Below, piece by piece: positions 42,939 through 50,396 of a stretch of DNA of 64,000 bases. The notes beneath the pieces were generated by a model. The model was not told the DNA's origin, did not search any database, and saw only the letters and a list, made by a program, of their open reading frames with translations. Position 1 is the stretch's first letter; each line of letters begins with the position of its first letter. The stretch is taken from positions 62,001-126,000 of the forward strand of contig JACDGL010000001.1 in the NCBI GenBank assembly GCA_013815385.1. The letters run 5' to 3'. The position numbers and the translations under genes are program-made. The stretch comes from Taibaiella sp. GTDB taxonomy: Bacteria; Bacteroidota; Bacteroidia; Chitinophagales; Chitinophagaceae.

Positions 42939-42975
42939 AAACGTTTGTTTAGTATTAAACAAACGTTTAGTTTTG
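42939..42975 (+). promoter_or_regulatory. TetR operator overlapping the efflux operon promoter
   Basis: AAACGTTTGTTTA (42939-42951) and TAAACAAACGTTT (42956-42968) form a perfect 13-bp inverted repeat with a 4-base spacer. The -33 element TTTG (42944-42947) lies inside the left arm, and the -7 element TAGTTTTG (42968-42975) begins at the last base of the right arm, 20 bases after TTTG. This fits the Bacteroidota promoter spacing. A dimeric TetR bound here would block the polymerase, so the repressor at 43002 is expected to control itself and the pump. Confidence 0.85.
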
Positions 42976-43001
42976 TGCCGTGAAAAGAAAAGAGGATACA
43001 G

Positions 43002-43631
43002 ATGGAGTACAATGACAAGCAACAACAGATAATAAGTACTGCGGAAAAGCTATTTGCATCTAATGGCTTTGACGGGACATCGGTACGGGACATAGCGACC
43101 GAAGCAGGTGTTAATCTGGCTATGATATCCTACTACTTCGGATCGAAGGAGAAATTGATGCAGGCTGTATTTGCTATGCGTACAGAGCATATGAGGCTAC
43201 GCTTCCAGACTTTGCTGGAAAATAAAGACCTTGCCCCCCTGCAAAAAGTATATTTACTGGTAGATGACTACATAGATAAAATATTAGAGCAGCAGGAGTT
43301 CCACAAAATAATGATGCGCGAACAGATGATCAATAAGAATAGTGCCATAGCACTGATGATCTGTGAAACCAAGAAGCGCAATATGGAATTGATCAAAAAG
43401 CTGATAAACGAAGGACAAAAGGCCGGACAATTCAAAAAGAACATAGATGTGATGCTGTTGATGACCACATTGATAGGCACCACTTCCCAATTAGTCACCA
43501 CACAGCACTTTTACCGCGAAGTGAGCAACCACCAGGATATGCCTGATGATGAATTCCAGAAACATTTGAAGAAAAAACTGAGCACCCATTTAAAATCATT
43601 ATTTAAAGCACTACTGACCTATGAGAACTAG
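43002..43631 (+). CDS. TetR/AcrR-family transcriptional repressor
   Basis: A 209-residue regulator. The N-terminal helix-turn-helix is classical: QQIISTAEKLFASNGFDGTSVRDIATEAGVNLAMISYYFGSKEKLM (about 9-54). The ligand-binding part is helical and divergent, so the inducer is unknown. It is the first gene of an operon with TolC, HlyD and MFS genes, preceded by a perfect operator over the promoter. It most likely senses a substrate of the pump and represses the whole operon, including itself. It overlaps the next gene by 11 bases. Confidence 0.92.
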   Translation: MEYNDKQQQIISTAEKLFASNGFDGTSVRDIATEAGVNLAMISYYFGSKEKLMQAVFAMRTEHMRLRFQTLLENKDLAPLQKVYLLVDDYIDKILEQQEFHKIMMREQMINKNSAIALMICETKKRNMELIKKLINEGQKAGQFKKNIDVMLLMTTLIGTTSQLVTTQHFYREVSNHQDMPDDEFQKHLKKKLSTHLKSLFKALLTYEN

Positions 43632-44964
43632 TATATACAAAGCAGGTATGCTTACTGCTGTTATGCTGATAGCCGCCGCAGGCATGAGGGCAAATGCACA
43701 GGATGCACGAAAGCTAACAGTAGATGAAGCTGTGCAGATGAGCATACAGAACAGCAAACAACTGCGCATCAGCAAGGCCAAAGTAGATGAAGCTACTGCT
43801 ACCCTGCATGAGGCACGCGATAACAAACTCCCAGACGTAAAAGCATCGGGGGCCTACCTCAGGATCGACAACCCCAATGTAGACCTGAAAGTAAAATTAG
43901 GGAGCAGCTCTACCACAACCGGGGAACCACAAAAAAGCTCTACTATAAAAGTAGACCAGGCACTATACGGAATTGTAAATGTCAGCCTTCCACTATTTTC
44001 AGGCTTACGGATACATTACGGTATAGAATCAGCAAAATACCTGGAAAAAGCGGCACAACTGGATGCGGATAATGACCGGCAGGCAGTGATAGAAAATACG
44101 ATAAATGCCTATAGCAACCTGTATAAAGCTAAAAAATCAGTAGAGCTAGTAAATGAGAACCTTAGCAGATCAAAACAAAGGGTGAGCGACTTCAGCAGTA
44201 TGGAACAGAACGGATTGATGGCTAGAAACGATCTACTGAAAGCGCAGCTTGAATCATCGAATATAGAGCTGTCTTTGCTGGATGCGGAGAACAACTACAA
44301 GATCGCCTCGATAAATATGGCACTTATGCTGGGCATGCCGGAAAATACAGAGATAATGCCGGACAGCGCCTCGCTGGAACAAATGCAGGACAGCAAAAAC
44401 ATAACAGATTGGGAACAGGGAGCACTACAGAACCGAAAAGATATACAGGCGCTTAACTACAGGCATAAGGCTGCAAATGCCCATATCAGATCTATAAAAG
44501 GCGAGTATTATCCGGGTATAGCACTTACGGGCGGCTATATAGCAGCTGATATACCCAACCTGCTTACCATTACCAATGCAATAAACGGTGGTATAGGATT
44601 ACAATATAATATTGGATCACTATGGAAAACAGGGGCAAAAGTAGCCCAGGCAAGAGCGCGGGAACAACAGATAGAAGCTAATGAAGCCATGCTGGATGAC
44701 CAGGTGCGGATACAGATAAGCCAGGCATACCAGAACTACCTACTAAACCAGAAAAAGACAGAAGTGTATAATAAGGCCGTAGAGCAAGCCAATGAGAACT
44801 ACAAAATAACCAAGAATAAATATGACAATAGCCTGGTAACCACAACAGACCTGCTGGACGCAGACCTGGCACAACTACAGGCCAAACTCAACTATGAATA
44901 CTCTAAGGCAGATGCATTCGTAGCTTATAAAAGACTGCTGCAAACCGCAGGTATGCTCAATTAA
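43621..44964 (+). CDS. TolC-family outer-membrane efflux protein
   Basis: A 447-residue outer-membrane channel protein. Signal peptide (cleavage after ANAQ), then the two TolC half-repeats: LTVDEAVQMSIQNSKQLRISKAKVDEA (about 32-58) begins the first, and QALNYRHKAANAHIRSIKGEYYPGIALTGGY near 280-310 the second. It assembles as a trimer with the periplasmic adaptor and the inner-membrane MFS transporter downstream. Its start lies inside the TetR gene, which suggests translational coupling. Confidence 0.9.
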   Translation: MRTSIYKAGMLTAVMLIAAAGMRANAQDARKLTVDEAVQMSIQNSKQLRISKAKVDEATATLHEARDNKLPDVKASGAYLRIDNPNVDLKVKLGSSSTTTGEPQKSSTIKVDQALYGIVNVSLPLFSGLRIHYGIESAKYLEKAAQLDADNDRQAVIENTINAYSNLYKAKKSVELVNENLSRSKQRVSDFSSMEQNGLMARNDLLKAQLESSNIELSLLDAENNYKIASINMALMLGMPENTEIMPDSASLEQMQDSKNITDWEQGALQNRKDIQALNYRHKAANAHIRSIKGEYYPGIALTGGYIAADIPNLLTITNAINGGIGLQYNIGSLWKTGAKVAQARAREQQIEANEAMLDDQVRIQISQAYQNYLLNQKKTEVYNKAVEQANENYKITKNKYDNSLVTTTDLLDADLAQLQAKLNYEYSKADAFVAYKRLLQTAGMLN

Positions 44965-45015
44965 AAATATCTTATCATTTAAACTAAAACCGCTGCAAAA
45001 AGTAAAATATATCTT

Positions 45016-46161
45016 ATGGCAACGCAAGTAAATACAGAAGTAAAAGAAGTGAACCACACACCAGGTATGGCTGCTGTAGAAAATGAAGCGCCGAAAAAAC
45101 GTAATAAACGCTTCCGGCTGATACTTATAGTACTGGTAACAATAGGTGTAATATTCGGCATCTCCAAATTCATACACTCTCTGCATCATGAGACTACTGA
45201 TGATGCGCAGATAGAGGCTAATATAAGCCCTGTAATACCACGTATAGCAGGATATATATCAGAGATACGCGTGAAGGACAACCAGATGGTAAAAAAGGGC
45301 GATACCCTTATGATACTGGATAACCGCGATATGCAGATAAAGCTGGACCAGGAAATGGCAGCGCTGACCACAGCAAAAAGCAGTATGGCAGTTGCAGAGG
45401 CATCAACCAGTGCAGCACAGGCAAACGTTGCTACTTCAAGAGCCAATATATCTACCGCAGACGCGCAAATAGAAGCTGCTAAAGTAAACGTGTGGCGCAC
45501 CGGCGAAGACTATAAAAGGTATGCTAACCTGATAAAAGACCACAGCATAACCCAACAGCAGTACGAACAGGTACAGGCCGCAAAACAAACAGCAGAACGC
45601 CAGCTGCAAGTGTTGGTAGACCAGAAAAACGCAACTACACAACAATCTGCAGCGGTAGCATCCCAAAGTAATGCAACCGGCCAGCAAATAAGTGTAGCAA
45701 GGGCTACCATACAGCAGCGCCAGGCCGATGTGGATAATGCGAAACTGAATTTATCCTATACGGTTATTACAGCCCCTGAAAATGGCCTTGTATCAAAAGT
45801 GAATGTACAGGCAGGGCAATATGTACAGGCCGGGCAGTCTTTATTCAGTGTAGTGCTGGATGAAACAGTATGGGTAGTAGCCAACTTTAAAGAAACACAG
45901 TTAAATAAAATGAAAATAGGCCAAAAAGTATCTGTGCATGTGGATGCATATCCCAGCCATGACTTTGAAGCCAAAGTAACTTCGTTCGCACCAGCTACCG
46001 GCTCCAGGTTTGCACTACTGCCTCCTGATAATGCATCAGGAAACTTTGTAAAAGTGGTACAACGCCTTCCTATTAAAATAGAATTTACCAATCCAAATGA
46101 TAAGCTGGTTAAAGAACTGCGCCCCGGTATGAATGTGGACGTAGATGTAAACCTTGACTAA
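45016..46161 (+). CDS. HlyD/EmrA-family membrane fusion protein
   Basis: A 381-residue periplasmic adaptor with an N-terminal transmembrane helix (about 33-52). The biotinyl-lipoyl-like halves are EANISPVIPRIAGYISEIRVKDNQMVKKGD (about 68-97) and ENGLVSKVNVQAGQYVQAGQSLF (about 253-275). A long coiled-coil hairpin lies between them (about 105-240, many Ala, Gln and Thr). A beta-barrel region closes the protein (VWVVANFKETQLNKMKIGQKV). It links the MFS pump to the TolC channel and resembles EmrA. It lies between the TolC and MFS genes. Confidence 0.92.
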   Translation: MATQVNTEVKEVNHTPGMAAVENEAPKKRNKRFRLILIVLVTIGVIFGISKFIHSLHHETTDDAQIEANISPVIPRIAGYISEIRVKDNQMVKKGDTLMILDNRDMQIKLDQEMAALTTAKSSMAVAEASTSAAQANVATSRANISTADAQIEAAKVNVWRTGEDYKRYANLIKDHSITQQQYEQVQAAKQTAERQLQVLVDQKNATTQQSAAVASQSNATGQQISVARATIQQRQADVDNAKLNLSYTVITAPENGLVSKVNVQAGQYVQAGQSLFSVVLDETVWVVANFKETQLNKMKIGQKVSVHVDAYPSHDFEAKVTSFAPATGSRFALLPPDNASGNFVKVVQRLPIKIEFTNPNDKLVKELRPGMNVDVDVNLD

Positions 46162-46180
46162 GAAAGCAAAAGCGATATAA

Positions 46181-47761
46181 ATGCAACAACAAGCATCCCT
46201 GGTAGAATATGGTTTCAGAAGGGGTATCATTACCTTTACCGCAGTACTCTGCACCCTTCTTGAGATCGTAGATAGTACTATAGTGAACGTGGCCCTAAAT
46301 GATATGAAGGGTAACCTAGGGGCCACATTAAGTGAAATAAGCTGGGTAATTACTGCATATGCGATCGGTAATGTAATAATAGTACCCATGACCACGTGGT
46401 TATCGCAGCAATTTGGCCGGAGAAATTACTTTGCCGTATCCATAATGATATTTACCGTTGCATCTTTTCTTTGCGGTAATGCCCATACTATATGGGAGCT
46501 GGTATTTTTCAGGTTCCTGCAGGGCTTAGGCGGCGGTGCATTGCTGGTAACATCGCAAACACTGATCACAGAGAGCTACCCTCCCGAAAAACGCGGTATG
46601 GCACAGGCGATATATGGAATGGGGGTGATAGTTGGGCCAACATTAGGGCCACCATTGGGGGGATATATTGTAGATCATTTTAGCTGGCCGTACATATTTT
46701 ATATCAATATCCCCCTAGGTATTATTGCAATTATATTAACCATGCGGTTTGTACGCAGCCCTAAGTATGCCGAGAAAAAACTGGCGAGCGAAATAGACTG
46801 GCTGGGCATAGGTTTACTGGCAATATCAGTAGGGGCATTACAATATGTGCTGGAGCGAGGGCATGAGGATGACTGGTTCAATAGCACCACTATTACTGTT
46901 TTAATGGTGACCGCATTTTTTGGTTTCTTCTTTTTTGTCTGGCGGGAGCTAAATTATAAAAATCCAATCGTGGCTTTGCGGGTGCTCAAAAATGGGAATC
47001 TCCGAGTCGGAACGATGTTATCATTTGTACTTGGCTTCGGCCTATATGGGTCTACGTTTATTATTCCCTTATATACCCAGGCCACACTGGGATGGACGGC
47101 AACCCAATCGGGTTTGCTGATGATACCTGCCACCCTGGTAACAGCCTTTATGATGCCCATAATAGGGCAAATGATACAGCGTGGTGTAAAACAGCAATAC
47201 CTTGTAGCCGCGGGAATGATCATCTTTTTCATCTACAGCTTCTGGGGGTATAGAATACTTACACCGGATACCAGTAAAGATGCCTTCTTCTGGATGCTGA
47301 TAGTAAGAGGTTTTGGTATGGGACTACTGTTTGTACCTATTACCACCATGGCGTTATCTACGCTAAAAGGACAGCAAATCGGTCAAGGTGCCTCGTTTAC
47401 AGGCATGATGCGCCAGTTGGGTGGCTCCTTTGGGGTAGCTGTGATAACCACTATAATGGCACACCAGAATATGGTACACAGGAATGGCCTTGTAAGCAGG
47501 CTGGATGTAAACAGTCCTGTAGTGCAGCAGCGCATATCAGGCCTGCAGCATAGCTATATTGCCAAGGGGATGGCGCCGAATGTGGCGCTGCAAAGCAGCT
47601 ACCAAAGCCTTGATTACATGATCAATAAGCAGGCAGCTGTACTTTCCTATATGGATATATTCCTGCTGATAGGCGTTATGTTCCTGATATGCGTACCGTT
47701 TGTATTAATGGTACGTAGCAAAAAAATAAAAGAAAAGGTAGATATGTCAAACGCGCATTAA
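46181..47761 (+). CDS. DHA2-family MFS drug exporter (EmrB/QacA type)
   Basis: A 526-residue transporter with 14 predicted transmembrane helices, as in the DHA2 family. Signatures: LEIVDSTIVNVALNDM (the D-x-T-I-V-N-V-A-L motif of helix 1), WVITAYAIGNVIIVPMTTWLSQQFGRR (motif A region), LGGGALLVTSQTLI and GMGVIVGPTLGPPLGGYI (motif C). It is the inner-membrane pump of a TetR-TolC-HlyD-MFS operon. The probable substrates are hydrophobic drugs or fatty acids by analogy with EmrB, with no direct proof. Followed by a terminator at 47777-47806. Confidence 0.93.
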   Translation: MQQQASLVEYGFRRGIITFTAVLCTLLEIVDSTIVNVALNDMKGNLGATLSEISWVITAYAIGNVIIVPMTTWLSQQFGRRNYFAVSIMIFTVASFLCGNAHTIWELVFFRFLQGLGGGALLVTSQTLITESYPPEKRGMAQAIYGMGVIVGPTLGPPLGGYIVDHFSWPYIFYINIPLGIIAIILTMRFVRSPKYAEKKLASEIDWLGIGLLAISVGALQYVLERGHEDDWFNSTTITVLMVTAFFGFFFFVWRELNYKNPIVALRVLKNGNLRVGTMLSFVLGFGLYGSTFIIPLYTQATLGWTATQSGLLMIPATLVTAFMMPIIGQMIQRGVKQQYLVAAGMIIFFIYSFWGYRILTPDTSKDAFFWMLIVRGFGMGLLFVPITTMALSTLKGQQIGQGASFTGMMRQLGGSFGVAVITTIMAHQNMVHRNGLVSRLDVNSPVVQQRISGLQHSYIAKGMAPNVALQSSYQSLDYMINKQAAVLSYMDIFLLIGVMFLICVPFVLMVRSKKIKEKVDMSNAH

Positions 47762-47776
47762 AAATTTTATATAAGA

Positions 47777-47806
47777 AAATAGCCTCTGCTTTCGCGGAGG
47801 CTATTT
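47777..47806 (+). terminator. Intrinsic terminator of the efflux operon
   Basis: AAATAGCCTC (47777-47786) pairs perfectly with GAGGCTATTT (47797-47806) around a 10-base loop; the A-rich and T-rich flanks are typical of a terminator. Confidence 0.85.
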
Positions 47807-47925
47807 CTGTATTGCAGTAAAGATAATTGCTTATCCACTGCAATCGCGAGGTTTGGCACCGGCACAAAGATACGTTTACAAAGTGATAAAGCAGTAAAAA
47901 CAGGCGGTCAAAAGAAAGTATTGCT

Positions 47926-47933
47926 TACCTTTG
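47926..47933 (+). promoter_or_regulatory. -7 promoter box of the nusB operon
   Basis: TACCTTTG matches TAnnTTTG, 28 bases before the nusB ATG at 47962. Confidence 0.45.
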
Positions 47934-47961
47934 CCGCCGCAAACAGGTTCTTACTATAAAT

Positions 47962-48900
47962 ATGATCAGCCGAAGAAATATCAGGGTTAAGGTAATGCAG
48001 ACATTATATACACTATCTGCTACCGGATCTGATGGACAGGAATTGAATAAAAAGAGCTCATCCCGGTTACTAAATGAAAAACTGGATAGATCATTAGACC
48101 TGTTTATACTGGCTATACTCTACACCGTACGCACCGCACAATATTCTGAGACGAGCGCCAGGCAGCGTGCATCGCGGTACCTGACCACTACAGATGACCT
48201 GAATGTAAATACCAAGATTGCAGAAAATGGATTTTTACTGCAATTGATGGCTAATGAAAGCTTTAATAAAAAGATAAAAGACCATCACCTTGAACGGCTT
48301 GTAGATGAAGAATGGGTAAAGAAGCTGTACCAGGAACTGGTAAAAAGCCCCGAATATACTGTCTATATTTCTTCAGCAGAGCGTACGCCAAAACTGGAAA
48401 AAGAAATGATCCGGTATATATGGGATCAGCTTATCAATAATAATGAAGCATTACAGGAATTTCTTACAGATGAAATGCCTGATTGGGAAGATGATCATAA
48501 CATGACCGCCATGCTGATGGATAATTTATTCAAAAACTCAGCAAAAATAAACTTCGACACTCCTCTATCTGCTGAAAAACATGACTATGCACATGATCTG
48601 CTGAATGCGGTTTTAGATAAAGAAGCATACTGCATGGAGCTGATAAAACCTAAACTGGCCAACTGGGATACAGAACGTGTAGCTGTTATAGATATGCTGC
48701 TATTGAAGATGGGCGTTTGTGAACTACTCTACTTCCCTACCATACCTACCAAAGTGACTATTAATGAGTATATAGAGGTAGCTAAACTGTACAGTACTCC
48801 CCAAAGCGGCCATTTTGTAAATGGGGTGCTTGATAATATATTAAAAGACCTGGAAAAAGAAAATCTGATAAGAAAGCAGGAAAGAAACCGTAAATCATAA
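47962..48900 (+). CDS. nusB: Transcription antitermination protein NusB (extended form)
   Basis: A 312-residue NusB. The classical NusB fold occupies the C-terminal ~150 residues: AVIDMLLLKMGVCELLYFPTIPTKVTINEYIEVAKLYSTPQSGHFVNGVLDNIL is the conserved last part. The N-terminal extension (MISRRNIRVKVMQTLYTLSA to about residue 150) is long compared with E. coli NusB and is common in Bacteroidota. NusB binds boxA RNA with NusE (S10) during rRNA transcription. It starts a four-gene operon with a DUF1573 lipoprotein, yajC and coaE. Confidence 0.92.
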   Translation: MISRRNIRVKVMQTLYTLSATGSDGQELNKKSSSRLLNEKLDRSLDLFILAILYTVRTAQYSETSARQRASRYLTTTDDLNVNTKIAENGFLLQLMANESFNKKIKDHHLERLVDEEWVKKLYQELVKSPEYTVYISSAERTPKLEKEMIRYIWDQLINNNEALQEFLTDEMPDWEDDHNMTAMLMDNLFKNSAKINFDTPLSAEKHDYAHDLLNAVLDKEAYCMELIKPKLANWDTERVAVIDMLLLKMGVCELLYFPTIPTKVTINEYIEVAKLYSTPQSGHFVNGVLDNILKDLEKENLIRKQERNRKS

Positions 48901-48917
48901 ATTTGCAGAACAAATAA

Positions 48918-49394
48918 ATGAAAATGCGCAGATATTTGATAATTATTTCCCTACTGGCACTTACTGCGTGTAATAGCAGCACCGAGCAAAATAAACAAAC
49001 AGATAGCAAGCTATTACCCACCAACCTTGTAGATAACCCCTATACCGCAAATGGCCTGGATACAGCCGCCATGAAAGCCAAGCCTACAATGGATTTTAAA
49101 GATACCCTTCATGACTTTGGAAGCATACACGAAGGGGAAACGGTGGAATATGATTTTGAATATAAGAACAATGGTAAAAACCCACTCGTTATTACCAGTG
49201 CTGCGGGATCGTGCGGATGTACGATCGCTGACTATGCCCACGAGCCGGTAGCACCGGGCAAAGGCGGATTAATGAAAGTGAAATTTAATTCGGCCAGCAA
49301 ACCGGGCCACCAGGAAAAAACGGTAACTATAATAACTAATTCGAATAAAGGGACACAGATGCTTTTTATTAAAGCGGAAGTAATAAAGAAATAG
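48918..49394 (+). CDS. DUF1573 lipoprotein
   Basis: A 158-residue envelope lipoprotein: lipobox LTAC with Cys18. The mature protein holds the DUF1573 Ig-like domain at about 50-155 (FKDTLHDFGSIHEGETVEYDFEYKNNGKNPLVI, then SCGCT and PGKGGLMKVKFNS). The SCGC motif near 97-100 is the family mark. The function is unknown, though these proteins often accompany secretion or folding genes. It is 17 bases after nusB and 34 before yajC. A start two codons later (49924-type MR) is possible but less likely. Confidence 0.88.
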   Translation: MKMRRYLIIISLLALTACNSSTEQNKQTDSKLLPTNLVDNPYTANGLDTAAMKAKPTMDFKDTLHDFGSIHEGETVEYDFEYKNNGKNPLVITSAAGSCGCTIADYAHEPVAPGKGGLMKVKFNSASKPGHQEKTVTIITNSNKGTQMLFIKAEVIKK

Positions 49395-49428
49395 CAATCA
49401 TTTTTTTCAACCATACAATTAAAAACAA

Positions 49429-49794
49429 ATGTCCGTAAATCTAATGACAGTAATGCTGCAGACAGCACAGCCAGGCGGGTTTTCTCCATTGATACTAATG
49501 GTAGGTATGCTGGTGGTTATGTACTTCTTCATGATACGCCCGCAGGCAAAAAGAGCTAAAGAGCAGAAGAAATTTGCAGATAACATGAACACAGGCGAAC
49601 AGATAGTAACTACCGCCGGTATACATGGCCGCATAAGCCGCATAAATGAAGATGGCACTTTGAAAATAGAAGTGGCACATGGCACATTCATTAACATGGA
49701 ACGCTCTGCTGTATCTATGGAAATGACTGCTGCTTACCGTAAAAGGGCTGATGCAGCAGCAACAGCTACCACCACGCCTGCAACAACAAAATAA
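49429..49794 (+). CDS. yajC: Preprotein translocase subunit YajC
   Basis: A 121-residue SecDF-associated membrane protein. One transmembrane helix at about 19-37 (PLILMVGMLVVMYFFMI) is followed by the YajC mark RPQAKRAKEQKKF, then GEQIVTTAGIHGRISRINEDGTLKIEVAHGTFINMERSAV, a small beta domain in the cytosol. The tail is Ala/Thr-rich. It helps SecDF in protein export. It is in the nusB operon, 34 bases after the DUF1573 gene and 11 before coaE. Confidence 0.93.
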   Translation: MSVNLMTVMLQTAQPGGFSPLILMVGMLVVMYFFMIRPQAKRAKEQKKFADNMNTGEQIVTTAGIHGRISRINEDGTLKIEVAHGTFINMERSAVSMEMTAAYRKRADAAATATTTPATTK

Positions 49795-49805
49795 AATTGC
49801 AACCA

Positions 49806-50396
49806 ATGCTTAAAGTAGGGATCACCGGAGGCATTGGTACAGGAAAAACTACAGTATGCCAGGTGTTCGAAACACTTGGCATACCTGTTTTTTATGCAGA
49901 CACTGCTGCAAAAGAACTGATGAATACCGATACCGCTTTAAGAACTGCTATCATCAACCTATTTGGTAAAGAGGTATACAACAATGGCCTACTTGATAAT
50001 AAGCGCCTTTCAGAGTTAGTATTTAACGACAGCGAAAAACTGTCTAAGTTAAATGCTATTGTGCATCCTGCTACTATAGCGTATGGTAAAGAATGGATGG
50101 AAAAACAGCAGGCGCCATATGTAATAAAGGAAGCCGCCATCTTTTTTGAAAGCGGGTCTTATAAAGATATGGATGTGGTGATAGGCATTGCCGCACCGTT
50201 AGGGCTTCGTATTGAAAGAGCCATGCAACGCGCCGGCGCTACTCTGGAACAAGTGAATGCGCGTATAGCACAACAAATGGACAATGACGAAAAGATGAAG
50301 CTATGCCAGTATGTATTGGTAAATGATGAACATGAAGCCATCTTGCCACAGGTAATAAAGCTGCATCATACCTTTATTGAAATGGCTAAAGGATAA
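49806..50396 (+). CDS. coaE: Dephospho-CoA kinase
   Basis: CoaE phosphorylates the 3'-OH of dephospho-CoA, the last step of CoA synthesis. The 196-residue protein starts at the ATG 49806 (MLKVGITGGIGTGKTT; a TTG at 49797 would add 3 residues). The P-loop GGIGTGKT is at about 8-15. The DTAAKELM segment (about 36-43), the LNAIVHPA box and a CoA-side lid (RIAQQM) fit the family. It is the last gene of the nusB operon and meets the convergent M1 peptidase gene directly, the two stops being adjacent at 50396 and 50397. Confidence 0.95.
   Translation: MLKVGITGGIGTGKTTVCQVFETLGIPVFYADTAAKELMNTDTALRTAIINLFGKEVYNNGLLDNKRLSELVFNDSEKLSKLNAIVHPATIAYGKEWMEKQQAPYVIKEAAIFFESGSYKDMDVVIGIAAPLGLRIERAMQRAGATLEQVNARIAQQMDNDEKMKLCQYVLVNDEHEAILPQVIKLHHTFIEMAKG

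Noticed and set aside
43002-47761. Possibility that the efflux genes form a novel defence or secretion system
   Set aside because: TetR, TolC, HlyD and DHA2 MFS in this order are a standard tripartite drug efflux operon.
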